35,134 nucleotides of DNA from Flammeovirga aprica JL-4. Lineage in GTDB: Bacteria > Bacteroidota > Bacteroidia > Cytophagales > Flammeovirgaceae. The position numbers and the translations under genes are program-made. The stretch lies in the NCBI RefSeq assembly GCF_012844305.1, contig NZ_JABANE010000095.1:1-35134 (forward strand), given 5' to 3'. Positions 7,712 through 15,335 of this stretch are shown here, piece by piece; position 1 is the stretch's first letter; each line of letters starts with the position of its first letter. The notes under the pieces are model-generated. The model searched no databases. It worked only from the letters and a program-made list of their open reading frames with translations, and was not told where the DNA came from.

Positions 7712-8851
7712 ATGTATAAATTCTTACCTACGCAATTAATTACTCTTGTATTTATCACTACTGCTTCTTTTGCATCATTTGCCCAAACTATCAATTCAAT
7801 TATTGATCAAGACATCACAATTGGAGGAGATTCATGGCCTGAGGTTTCTTCAAGTACAGGCGATGTGCAAATCAAACAGGGTGTGCCGTTTAACACTACT
7901 GTGACTTTTGATCACTTAGATGGAAGAGGTGGTAATAATAACGACATGAAGTATTATAGCGTAATCGAAGGTGATTTAATAATTGACGCAGGTCAAACAG
8001 TAATTATAGAACAGTCTTCGTATTTGGTGGTCAATGGTAACCTAACTATTAATGGTACTGTTCAATTCAACAATCACAATGGTAATACTAAACATGTGTA
8101 CTTGATTGTTTTGGGTGAAGTTAATGGAACAGGTACAATCGCAGGTGGTTTAGGTACTCATGACAAACCTCCTTATGCTACAGATGAAATTATTGTACAA
8201 GGTGATCATAAAGGAGGATCAGGGTACAACATTGATGATTTAGACGCTTATATCGTTGATATCTTAAGATTAAATGGTTACGATCTTCCAGTAGAACTTA
8301 TTTCATTCACAGCATCACAGACGAACAACGCTATAGCATTAAACTGGAGCACTGCTAGTGAAATGAATGCGTCTCATTTTGAAGTTTATTCATCAATCGA
8401 CAATAAGAATTGGGAATTTATTGGTGAGGTAGATGCAAATGGTAACAGTAATACTCGTATAGATTACTCGTTCTATGATGAAAAAGAATACAACTCTACC
8501 GTTTATTATAAGTTAGTTCAATACGACTTTGATGGCAAAAGCGAAACATTCGGACCTTTAGTAGTTCATAGTAACACTTCTGAAAATAATTTTCACACAT
8601 CAGTATTTCCCAACCCAAGCACAAACGGTAAAGCTTCATTACAAATCAGCGGTATGAACTTAGGTGCTACAACTACCATTCAACTTATTAATAAAGAAGG
8701 AAAAGCAGTGCTATATGACACAATTGATAATCAAGACATTACTTCTACAGTATACGAAATAGGAGATAAAGTAAATCTTAAATCAGGTTTCTATATTCTA
8801 AAAATTAATTCAGGCACTTCACAAAAAACAGAGAAGCTGATTATCCAATAA
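7712..8851 (+). CDS. secreted beta-solenoid-like protein with T9SS sorting domain (paralog 3 of 4)
   Basis: 379 residues; the signal peptide ends at about FASFAQ (25). The N-terminal half shares blocks with paralog 4 that are absent from 1 and 2: TVTFDHLDGRGGNNNDM and GDHKGGSGYNIDDLD. Solenoid rungs are VIEGDLIIDAGQTVII, SYLVVNGNLTINGTV and YLIVLGEVNGTGTI. The common module begins near 192 (LPVELISFTAS, LNWSTASEMNASHFEVYS, YYKLVQYDFDGKSETFGP). The C-terminal type A T9SS domain runs from VFPNPSTNGKASLQI to EKLIIQ. Product exported to the surface or medium by inference. No catalytic or ligand motif was recognised; the Asn/Gly/Asp-rich turns could bind calcium but no canonical site is evident. 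Confidence 0.9.
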   Translation: MYKFLPTQLITLVFITTASFASFAQTINSIIDQDITIGGDSWPEVSSSTGDVQIKQGVPFNTTVTFDHLDGRGGNNNDMKYYSVIEGDLIIDAGQTVIIEQSSYLVVNGNLTINGTVQFNNHNGNTKHVYLIVLGEVNGTGTIAGGLGTHDKPPYATDEIIVQGDHKGGSGYNIDDLDAYIVDILRLNGYDLPVELISFTASQTNNAIALNWSTASEMNASHFEVYSSIDNKNWEFIGEVDANGNSNTRIDYSFYDEKEYNSTVYYKLVQYDFDGKSETFGPLVVHSNTSENNFHTSVFPNPSTNGKASLQISGMNLGATTTIQLINKEGKAVLYDTIDNQDITSTVYEIGDKVNLKSGFYILKINSGTSQKTEKLIIQ

Positions 8852-8873
8852 AATAACTACTTGACGAACTTAG

Positions 8874-8910
8874 ACTCCTAGAGAATTCTGAATTCTTTAG
8901 GAGTTATTTT
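8874..8910 (+). terminator. intrinsic terminator of T9SS paralog 3
   Basis: ACTCCTAGAGAATTC (8874-8888) pairs with GAATTCTTTAGGAGT (8890-8904) apart from one G-T pair; the innermost bases form the loop. A short T-rich tail TATTTT follows. Confidence 0.7.
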
Positions 8911-8978
8911 CATATATGTGGATTTCACTTTCAATAAATTTAACTTTTTAAAGAATTAATTTCACTATTGTATTAAAA

Positions 8979-9018
8979 AGTATTTGTACTTAACATTTCA
9001 AACTACTAATATTGCACT
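8979..9018 (+). promoter_or_regulatory. promoter of the fourth T9SS paralog
   Basis: AGTATTT (8979-8985), 26 nt, TTGCACT (9012-9018), with AAG downstream. TATTTG (8981-8986) fits the -33 box and TAATATTG the -7 box with one mismatch. The ATG lies about 100 nt downstream. Confidence 0.55.
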
Positions 9019-9115
9019 GAATCAAGAATTTATGTGCTTTTTCTATACTGACCAATTTTTGGCACTTTACCTTTGATGAACCATTTTTTCGATCAAATTT
9101 CGTTAAACTTAAGTG

Positions 9116-10270
9116 ATGATGAACAAACTTTCAATAATATCACTGTTTATACAATTAAGTATATGCAGTTATTCATGGGCGCAAAATCAAAGTATTATAC
9201 CTAGCATTTTAAACAACAGTACCTCTATTGGAGGTTCGGACTGGGAAAGTCTTTCTTACAGTAATGGAGATGTAAAAGTTACAGCCAATTCTGGAAGTGG
9301 GAACAATACAACTGTGACTTTTGATCATATGGAAGATCGTACTGGTAATAATAATAAAATGGATCATTTTAGTTTGATTCAAGGGAACCTTACAGTAGAT
9401 GCAAATCAAACAATAGTCATAGAAGAGGCTTCATATTTAGTTGTCCTTGGAGATTTAATACTTAATGGAGAAATTAATTATGTAAATAATAATGGTCAAT
9501 CAAAAGGTATTTATTTAATTGTCTATGGAGATGTAACAGGCACTGGTGATATTAATGGAGGTAGTGGTTCAAAAGATGAACCTCCATATGTAGGGGGAGA
9601 AATTGAAGATTCTATCGGTGGTGATCATAATGGAGGTAATGGAGGCAATATAGGTGACCTCGATGAAGAATATCAAAAAAAAATTGATGAAGCAATAAGT
9701 GATTTACCCGTAGAATTAGTATCCTTCACCGCATCAATCAAAAATGGTGGAATAGAAATCAACTGGTCTACTGCAACAGAAATCAATGCTTCACACTTTG
9801 AAATTTTATCTTCTACTGATAGACGAAACTGGACTTCTATTGGAGAGGTAGACGCCGCTGGTAATTCTAGTTCTCTTATCAACTATTCTTTTCTTGATGA
9901 AAGAGAATATCAAAGTGCAGTCTATTACAAACTGGTACAGTACGACTTTGATGGGCAAAATGAAACTTTTGGACCTTTAGTGGTTTATCCTTCTAATGAA
10001 CTGAATACCTTAAGAACCGCTGTTTTTCCAAACCCAGCTACAAACGAGGTGATCAATGTTCAAATCAGCGGTATGAACCCCGGCAGTACAACAGTGATTC
10101 AAGTATTAACTAAAGAGGGAAAACTGATTTTTAAAGATGAGGTTAGTAATAAAAATCAAGTGGCTACAAATTATCAATTGGAGATCCACTCATCTTTGAC
10201 TCCAGGATTATATATTATAAAAGTGAATTCGGGCTTACAGCAAAATATTGAGAAATTAATTGTAAGATAA
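9116..10270 (+). CDS. secreted beta-solenoid-like protein with T9SS sorting domain (paralog 4 of 4)
   Basis: About 384 residues from the ATG at 9116; a GTG at 9113 and a second ATG at 9119 are equally in frame. The signal peptide ends near SYSWAQ. It shares TVTFDHMEDRTGNNNKM and GDHNGGNGGNIGDLDEE with paralog 3, marking these two as closest relatives. Solenoid rungs include LIQGNLTVDANQTIVI, SYLVVLGDLILNGEI and YLIVYGDVTGTGDI. It has a short extra helical piece YQKKIDEAISD just before LPVELVSFTAS. The fibronectin-III-like module and the T9SS type A domain (VFPNPATNEVINVQI to EKLIVR) follow. It is the last gene of the array; the next gene lies on the opposite strand. Confidence 0.9.
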   Translation: MMNKLSIISLFIQLSICSYSWAQNQSIIPSILNNSTSIGGSDWESLSYSNGDVKVTANSGSGNNTTVTFDHMEDRTGNNNKMDHFSLIQGNLTVDANQTIVIEEASYLVVLGDLILNGEINYVNNNGQSKGIYLIVYGDVTGTGDINGGSGSKDEPPYVGGEIEDSIGGDHNGGNGGNIGDLDEEYQKKIDEAISDLPVELVSFTASIKNGGIEINWSTATEINASHFEILSSTDRRNWTSIGEVDAAGNSSSLINYSFLDEREYQSAVYYKLVQYDFDGQNETFGPLVVYPSNELNTLRTAVFPNPATNEVINVQISGMNPGSTTVIQVLTKEGKLIFKDEVSNKNQVATNYQLEIHSSLTPGLYIIKVNSGLQQNIEKLIVR

Positions 10271-10319
10271 GTTATTGAAATTGAAGCTTTGCAAAACAGT
10301 TGAATTCATTTCAAAAGAA

Positions 10320-10360
10320 AAAACTCCTAAAAAGCTAATGGGTATTTTAGGAGTTTTTTT
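10320..10360 (+). terminator. intrinsic terminator of T9SS paralog 4
   Basis: CTCCTAAAA (10324-10332) pairs with TTTTAGGAG (10345-10353), extended by A/T pairs outside, followed by T to 10360. The stem bases ACTCCTA resemble those of the paralog 3 terminator, consistent with duplication of the whole unit. Confidence 0.85.
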
Positions 10361-10378
10361 GACTTCAATAAACCTAAA

Positions 10379-11047
10379 CTAATTCACAATATTCATGATA
10401 AAACGGTCCTCAGGGTCCATAGGCATAGGGATAATCACATTTGTAAGGCACATTTTGATCAATACATCCATAGCTTCATGCTCTTCCAACTTTGAGACTT
10501 TTATAAAACCCGATAAAGTGATATGCTTGGATTGATCCAACATCTGCAAAACCAAACGTTCGTTTTCACCATATTCTAAAGTGTTGACTTCGTTTTTAGA
10601 TTTTTCTTTTAATAATCTTCGGATCAAACGGCTCATCTGAATACTCTTGTCCACTACCCTGATATAAGCCCTGCCCGATTTTCTTTTCAAGTTGTACCAT
10701 AAAAAAACAGGCTTTTTTTCGTTAGGTTCGATTTCAAAAACCAACACCTGATGTGTGCTTGAGATACTTACTTCATGAATCGTATAGTTTATTTTTTCAG
10801 AAATTCGTTCCTGAATTGCTTTCTCCAGTACAAACTTCTCTCCTTCTATATCTATAAAACCGTCAATTCGTCCATTGTCAGTCACACCTACAATCAAATA
10901 GCCACCTTCTCTGTTGGCAAAAGCAACCACTTCTTTCATGATTTTTATTGGATCGGCAGCTTTCTTCTTAAACTCGATCGTCTGACCCTCCCCTTGCTTT
11001 ACTAGCTGTTTTAAAAACTTATAATCCAACTTCTGCTTAGTTTTCAA
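10379..11047 (-). CDS. AlbA_2 (Schlafen-type) domain protein, TTG start
   Basis: 222 residues. Residues 20-130 match the AlbA_2 (formerly AAA_4) domain seen in Schlafen-like and putative transcriptional regulators: GEGQTIEFKKKAADP with the EFK core at 25-27, then VVAFANREGGYLIVGVTDNG at 41-59. The C-terminal 70 residues (NERLVLQMLDQSKHITLSGF...) look like a winged helix, suggesting nucleic-acid binding and regulation. No ATG exists between the upstream in-frame stop and residue 37, so initiation must be at TTG 11047; AAGAAGGGG 7-8 nt before it is a plausible Shine-Dalgarno, rare in this phylum. It is convergent with the T9SS array. Target unknown. Confidence 0.82.
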   Translation of the reverse strand: MKTKQKLDYKFLKQLVKQGEGQTIEFKKKAADPIKIMKEVVAFANREGGYLIVGVTDNGRIDGFIDIEGEKFVLEKAIQERISEKINYTIHEVSISSTHQVLVFEIEPNEKKPVFLWYNLKRKSGRAYIRVVDKSIQMSRLIRRLLKEKSKNEVNTLEYGENERLVLQMLDQSKHITLSGFIKVSKLEEHEAMDVLIKMCLTNVIIPMPMDPEDRFIMNIVN

Positions 11048-11279
11048 GTAAAACCCCTTCTTAACTTATTAGTATACTGCTATTTAGAATCTTATAAAAT
11101 TATTCCTTTCGTATACTTAATATTTTTAGTTCACGTAAAAAAGAGTAATATTTACTATTAATAAAATACAATAATCGTTTGACCTTTTAACAACTTTCTA
11201 AATACCGTTGCTAAGGCCAATAATAGCGATTCACTGAATTTAATAATTTATACTCTATTTTACTTATAATTGAAATTAG
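11048..11279. other. non-coding AT-rich gap
   Basis: Intergenic sequence upstream of the AlbA_2 gene. It must contain that gene's promoter, but no convincing -33/-7 pair was found. No ORF, repeat or RNA gene was recognised. Confidence 0.5.
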
Positions 11280-11315
11280 AAAAAGAGTGTCAACTGCTAT
11301 ATTGACACTCTTTTT
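11280..11315 (-). terminator. intrinsic terminator downstream of the small lipoprotein gene
   Basis: AAAAAGAGTGTCAA (11280-11293) is perfectly complementary to TTGACACTCTTTTT (11302-11315) across an 8-nt loop. On the minus strand it ends the PH-like/accC/lipoprotein run. A/T ends make it usable in both directions. Confidence 0.88.
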
Positions 11316-11366
11316 CATGTTATACCCAAATTTCATATTTTGGAATGTACTTTCTCTAAAATAGAA

Positions 11367-11744
11367 TTAAAGAATTGGTGTTACTTCTTTCACTAATTCT
11401 AATGCATCAAAAAAGATTTTATATGACTTTCCGCTATCGCCTGAATTCCCATCACACTGACCTCCAGCACTGACAAAATAGACATACTGTTTCGTACTTC
11501 TATTGTCTAAATCTACTCTATCAGGCTTGCCTAGTACTTTTCTGACATCTGAAATACTCGTCCCAATCAATTTATCTTTGACCGCTATAAAGTCATCCTC
11601 TAATTTTTCACGGTCTCCATTACAAGCCATAGGGTCTGCTTTCCAAATATTCATATCAAATTCCTCCTGCGTAATTCCAGCAGGTTTTGCACAAGAGAAG
11701 AAAATATTTGCTAGAACAAAAAGTATAAAAAGTCTTTTTATCAT
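11367..11744 (-). CDS. small lipoprotein with SmpA/OmlA-like fold
   Basis: 125 residues. The signal peptide MIKRLFILFVLANIFFSC has a lipobox with Cys at 18, so the mature protein is lipid-anchored, probably in the outer membrane or periplasm. The segment IGTSISDVRKVLGKPDRV followed by YVYFVSAGG resembles the SmpA/OmlA (BamE-like) pattern of a helix, then G-x-P-D and beta strands. The Cys pair in ACNGD and GQCDGNSG could form a disulfide. It starts 7 nt after the stop of the biotin carboxylase gene and so is probably in its operon, though no functional link is obvious. Similarity to BamE-type folds is inferred from pattern only. Confidence 0.78.
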   Translation of the reverse strand: MIKRLFILFVLANIFFSCAKPAGITQEEFDMNIWKADPMACNGDREKLEDDFIAVKDKLIGTSISDVRKVLGKPDRVDLDNRSTKQYVYFVSAGGQCDGNSGDSGKSYKIFFDALELVKEVTPIL

Positions 11745-11751
11745 TATAATA

Positions 11752-13245
11752 TTAAGTCAATCGCCTCAGCTTCCATGGAGTAAGCAAGTTGTGCAATTCT
11801 GATGTTTCTTCAGCTTTCTTTTCTTCAAAAATCAGCTCTGAAACCAATGCAATACCTACTTTTTCTTCTTCCTCTGTAAGTGCTGAGGTTAAATATTCCG
11901 GTTTAAAAAATTTACTGACGAAGTTTGTACTAAAGTTGCCTGAAGTAAAGGCTTCGTGCTGCAGCACAAACTTACAAAATGCAAGTGTAGTTTCAAGCCC
12001 TGTGATTTTATAATCATCAATTGCCCTCAACATTTTTTGTATAGCCTCTTCCCGGTCTTTTCCCCAAACAATCAATTTACTCATCATTGGATCATAATGC
12101 GTACTTACTTCCATTCCCTGCGTATAGCCACTGTCTACTCTCACGCCTCGTCCTGCAGGTTCTATATATCTATGTAAAACTCCCGTGTCAGGCAAAAAGT
12201 TTTGGAAAGGATCTTCCGCATATACTCTCACTTCAATGGAATGTCCTGCGATCTTCAAATCTTCTTGTGTATATCCTAATTCTTCTCCTTCGGCAACACG
12301 GATCTGCTCTTTTACTAGATCAATCTGCGTAATCTCTTCCGTCACTGTGTGTTCTACTTGCAGACGGGTGTTCATCTCAAGAAAATAAAATGACTGATCT
12401 TCGTCTAAAATAAATTCTACTGTCCCTGCTCCAACATAATCACATGCTTTAGCTACATTCACGGCACTCTCGCCCATTTGCTGACGCAATTCTGGCGTTA
12501 AAACTGCCGAAGGAGCCTCTTCAATTACCTTCTGATGTCTTCGCTGAATCGAACATTCTCTCTCAAAAAGGTGCACTACATTACCGTGCTGATCCGCTAA
12601 AATCTGTATCTCAATATGTCTTGGATTCTGAATATATTTTTCGACGAATACCGACCCGTCACCAAATGAAGACGTAGCTTCAGAAACAGCCCTTTTCATT
12701 TGTGATTCAAAATCTTCGGGGTTATCCACAACTCTCATTCCTTTTCCACCTCCCCCGGCACTTGCTTTAATTAAAATGGGATACTTGATCTCATCTGCCA
12801 TCTTTTTTGCAGCCGCTATATCTTCAATGGCTTCATCACCTCCGGGAACTAAAGGCACATTGTATTTCGCTACTGTAGTTTTGGCCTCTAGCTTGCTTCC
12901 CATTACCTCAATCGCTCTAGCAGAAGGACCAATAAAAGTGATTCCTTCTTCCGTAATTCTCTGTGCGAATGTTGCATTTTCTGACAAGAAACCATAGCCG
13001 GGATGCACTGCGTCTATTTGGTATTTATGGCATATTTGAAGGATTAAATCAATGTTGAGGTAAGATTTCGCCGCCGTTGCTTCTCCCACACATACTGCCT
13101 GATCAGCTAAAAAAACATGAGGAGCATCTTCATCCGCTTCACTGTAAATTGCCATAGTGAAAATCCCCAATTCCTTTGCAGAACGGATAATTCTTACAGC
13201 AATTTCACCACGGTTGGCAATCAGAAGTCTTTTGATCTTTTTCAT
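11752..13245 (-). CDS. acyl-CoA carboxylase biotin carboxylase subunit (AccC family)
   Basis: Carboxylates a biotinyl carrier protein using ATP and bicarbonate. 497 residues with all biotin carboxylase signatures: IANRGEIAVRII at 9-20, ATP-grasp glycine loop AGGGGKGMRV at 163-171, ERECSIQRRHQKV at 228-240, and EMNTRLQVEHTVTE at 290-303, followed by the C-terminal domain (HSIEVRVYAEDP). It is about 45 residues longer than the E. coli fatty-acid enzyme (about 450), with a Glu/Lys-rich tail EEKKAEETSELHNLL. No biotin carrier or carboxyltransferase gene is adjacent. The longer form is common in propionyl-CoA and other acyl-CoA carboxylases, so it may not serve fatty-acid synthesis; accC is not asserted. 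It sits between a PH-like gene and a small lipoprotein gene. Confidence 0.92.
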   Translation of the reverse strand: MKKIKRLLIANRGEIAVRIIRSAKELGIFTMAIYSEADEDAPHVFLADQAVCVGEATAAKSYLNIDLILQICHKYQIDAVHPGYGFLSENATFAQRITEEGITFIGPSARAIEVMGSKLEAKTTVAKYNVPLVPGGDEAIEDIAAAKKMADEIKYPILIKASAGGGGKGMRVVDNPEDFESQMKRAVSEATSSFGDGSVFVEKYIQNPRHIEIQILADQHGNVVHLFERECSIQRRHQKVIEEAPSAVLTPELRQQMGESAVNVAKACDYVGAGTVEFILDEDQSFYFLEMNTRLQVEHTVTEEITQIDLVKEQIRVAEGEELGYTQEDLKIAGHSIEVRVYAEDPFQNFLPDTGVLHRYIEPAGRGVRVDSGYTQGMEVSTHYDPMMSKLIVWGKDREEAIQKMLRAIDDYKITGLETTLAFCKFVLQHEAFTSGNFSTNFVSKFFKPEYLTSALTEEEEKVGIALVSELIFEEKKAEETSELHNLLTPWKLRRLT

Positions 13246-13315
13246 CTTTGAATGGTTAGTGATTGTTTATTGTTTGGTGTTTTTTCTAATTTAAGACAAA
13301 GACTTCAAAAATGTG

Positions 13316-13750
13316 CTATTCCTTAAACCAATATTTTTCTAGTGTGGCAATAAACGTAGAGGAAACAAAACCTTTCATTCCATTCAGTGAGAATTTCTTC
13401 CCGTTAAACTGCAATTGTAGCTCTCTTACAATTCCTAACTTCGAATCTTCCACTTTTTCAATATGAGAGTGCTTAAATTCCCATTCCCAGTTTTTTAATT
13501 TCCCCTCACCGGGGATTGCCCCAATGTATTCCATTCTAGTCTCAAACAATAACAACACACCAAAAGCCCTTGAATTATCCTCTAATAATGATGCCCATAT
13601 TCCTGCTTTCAAATCCTCAATACCAAGCCCTCTTTGCATCAAAACTTCTATGATTTGATCCAATACTTTTTCCAAGGTTGCATTACCATTCACCTTCACT
13701 TCCAATGCATCAAAATGCTTTCTCCAATTCTGTTTTCCTGAAGTATCCAT
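13316..13750 (-). CDS. hypothetical protein, possible bacterial PH-like domain
   Basis: 144 residues, cytosolic, no signal peptide. The first 45 residues are helical (TLEKVLDQIIEVLMQRGL). The remainder has the strand pattern of a bacterial PH-like domain of the YokE/bPH_3 sort: GVLLLFETRMEYIGAIPG, WEWEFKHSHIEKVED, LQLQFNGKKFSLNG, then a final helix FVSSTFIATLEKYW. The fold assignment is from pattern alone and the function is unknown. It is 70 nt upstream of the biotin carboxylase gene on the same strand and divergent from the TPR gene at 13937. Confidence 0.72.
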   Translation of the reverse strand: MDTSGKQNWRKHFDALEVKVNGNATLEKVLDQIIEVLMQRGLGIEDLKAGIWASLLEDNSRAFGVLLLFETRMEYIGAIPGEGKLKNWEWEFKHSHIEKVEDSKLGIVRELQLQFNGKKFSLNGMKGFVSSTFIATLEKYWFKE

Positions 13751-13936
13751 TATTTCAATAATTCAATTAATTCTCACTATTCTTCAATCAGCAAAATTAA
13801 AAAAGTAAGAATTTGATTAAAAACATACTTACAATAAAAAATATTACTAAATTTTAAGAAGTTATTCTTATTAATATCGTTTATTAATGTATGGATAATC
13901 GAATGATACCCAATTACTTTCACAAAAAAAACCCTA

Positions 13937-15265
13937 ATGAGAAACTATTACTTTAATTTCATTTCATGTATAATTTTATTTATATGTGCTACGACACTGA
14001 CATACGCTCAAAATGATGCTGAAGATTATTATGTTAAAGGGGAAGTATTTGCTGAAACTGGCAAATATGACCAGGCAATTATGGCTTATGAAGTGGCAAT
14101 AGCAAAAGACAGTAACAACCCCAAATATTTATATAAGCTTGGGATGGTTTATCTGAAATCAGGCAAAATGAATGATGCAGAACAAACTTTCCTGAAGACC
14201 ATTGAGGTGGATGAAAACTATATCGATGCACACTTAAAACTTGCACTACTTTATAAAGACAAAAAGGATTTTGACAAATGTATAAAACACTTGGATCAAG
14301 CGTACAGAGTCACAACCAATGAAGACAAACAGCTAGCGTACAAAACAAGGATTATTAATATTCTTGAGATGAAAAACCGTTTTGATGAAGCTGGTCCTCA
14401 TATTGAAGACGCTAAGAAAATTGCTCCTAATAATAATTATATTTTATACATGGATGCTAAATACCATAATTACATCACCAAAAATTATGAATTAGCGAAG
14501 AATAGCCTGCAATTAGCTATTGCTCAAATGGAAGAGGAAAAAGGAAAGGCACACGAACATTATTATTATGAGCTTGGGGTAGCACATCATTCGCTTGAAG
14601 ATTATCAAAATGCCAATATTGCTTTTAAAGAAATTAGAGATGATAAGCTGAGAAATAAACTATCGGCCATGACTCCTGAATATCTTTACCAGGTGGCATC
14701 CGCTTATTATCAAATTTATGATTTAGAAGAAGCTAGTACTATTCTGCATTCGATCATTAAAATGAATAAATCTTTTGAGCCGGCTTATGATCTTTTAATT
14801 GAATTGGAGGAAAATAAGCTAAATCGCTCTGAGGTGATAAAATTGCTGGAACATAAAGTAAGTATACAGAAAGACAATACAGAAAAGGTGAAAATCCTTG
14901 CTGATCTTATTGATTTTGAGCTGAAGTTTGGTGATTTTGATAATGCCTTTAAGCATTTAGAAGAATTTGCCCAAAATGGTATTCCTTTGCCTGACGTTAA
15001 ATTTATGGAAGCAAGAGCATACCATGCCGTCAACAATAATGAAAAGGCTATGGCTCTCCTTGAAGAATTGATTAATTATAATGGTCCTAAAGTGAAATAC
15101 AGAAGTTCTTTCCTTCTAGGAACCATATTGATTGACGAGAAAAAATATAAGGAAGCCAAATTAACTTTCAATCAACCTTTCCCTGCTGAGTTTAGCATAG
15201 CGGCAAAAGAACAATTGAAGTTGATCAAGCAAAAAGAAAAAGATGTGATAGTACAAAATAAATAA
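13937..15265 (+). CDS. secreted/periplasmic tetratricopeptide-repeat protein
   Basis: 442 residues. The signal peptide ends near LTYAQ (25). TPR units follow directly: YYVKGEVFAETGKYDQAIMA, YLYKLGMVYLKSGKMNDAEQ, DAHLKLALLYKDKKDFDKC, and later YYYELGVAHHSLEDYQNAN, YLYQVASAYYQIYDLEEA and MEARAYHAVNNNEKAMAL, so most of the mature protein is an alpha-solenoid. TPR arrays mediate protein-protein contacts; the partner is unknown. No lipobox, membrane segment or enzymatic domain was seen. It is single, convergent with the gene at 15336-16745, and shares a bidirectional terminator with it. Confidence 0.88.
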   Translation: MRNYYFNFISCIILFICATTLTYAQNDAEDYYVKGEVFAETGKYDQAIMAYEVAIAKDSNNPKYLYKLGMVYLKSGKMNDAEQTFLKTIEVDENYIDAHLKLALLYKDKKDFDKCIKHLDQAYRVTTNEDKQLAYKTRIINILEMKNRFDEAGPHIEDAKKIAPNNNYILYMDAKYHNYITKNYELAKNSLQLAIAQMEEEKGKAHEHYYYELGVAHHSLEDYQNANIAFKEIRDDKLRNKLSAMTPEYLYQVASAYYQIYDLEEASTILHSIIKMNKSFEPAYDLLIELEENKLNRSEVIKLLEHKVSIQKDNTEKVKILADLIDFELKFGDFDNAFKHLEEFAQNGIPLPDVKFMEARAYHAVNNNEKAMALLEELINYNGPKVKYRSSFLLGTILIDEKKYKEAKLTFNQPFPAEFSIAAKEQLKLIKQKEKDVIVQNK

Positions 15266-15293
15266 TCGTTTTGCTATTTAAGTACTAAGACAA

Positions 15294-15334
15294 AAAAAGC
15301 CTTCTCAAAAATGATAAAATTGAGAAGGCTTTTT
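15294..15334. terminator. bidirectional terminator between convergent genes
   Basis: AAAAAGCCTTCTCAA (15294-15308) and TTGAGAAGGCTTTTT (15320-15334) form a perfect 15-bp stem with an 11-nt loop. A/T runs on both sides serve both the TPR gene and the opposing gene. Confidence 0.92.
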
Positions 15335-15335
15335 C

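Noticed and set aside
4574..10270. Interpretation of the four repeats as a CRISPR-like or transposon array
   Set aside because: The repeats are gene-length coding paralogs with diverged sequence, no transposase and no terminal repeats.
11956..13000. Several plus-strand frames inside the biotin carboxylase gene
   Set aside because: All lie opposite a gene with unambiguous family motifs.
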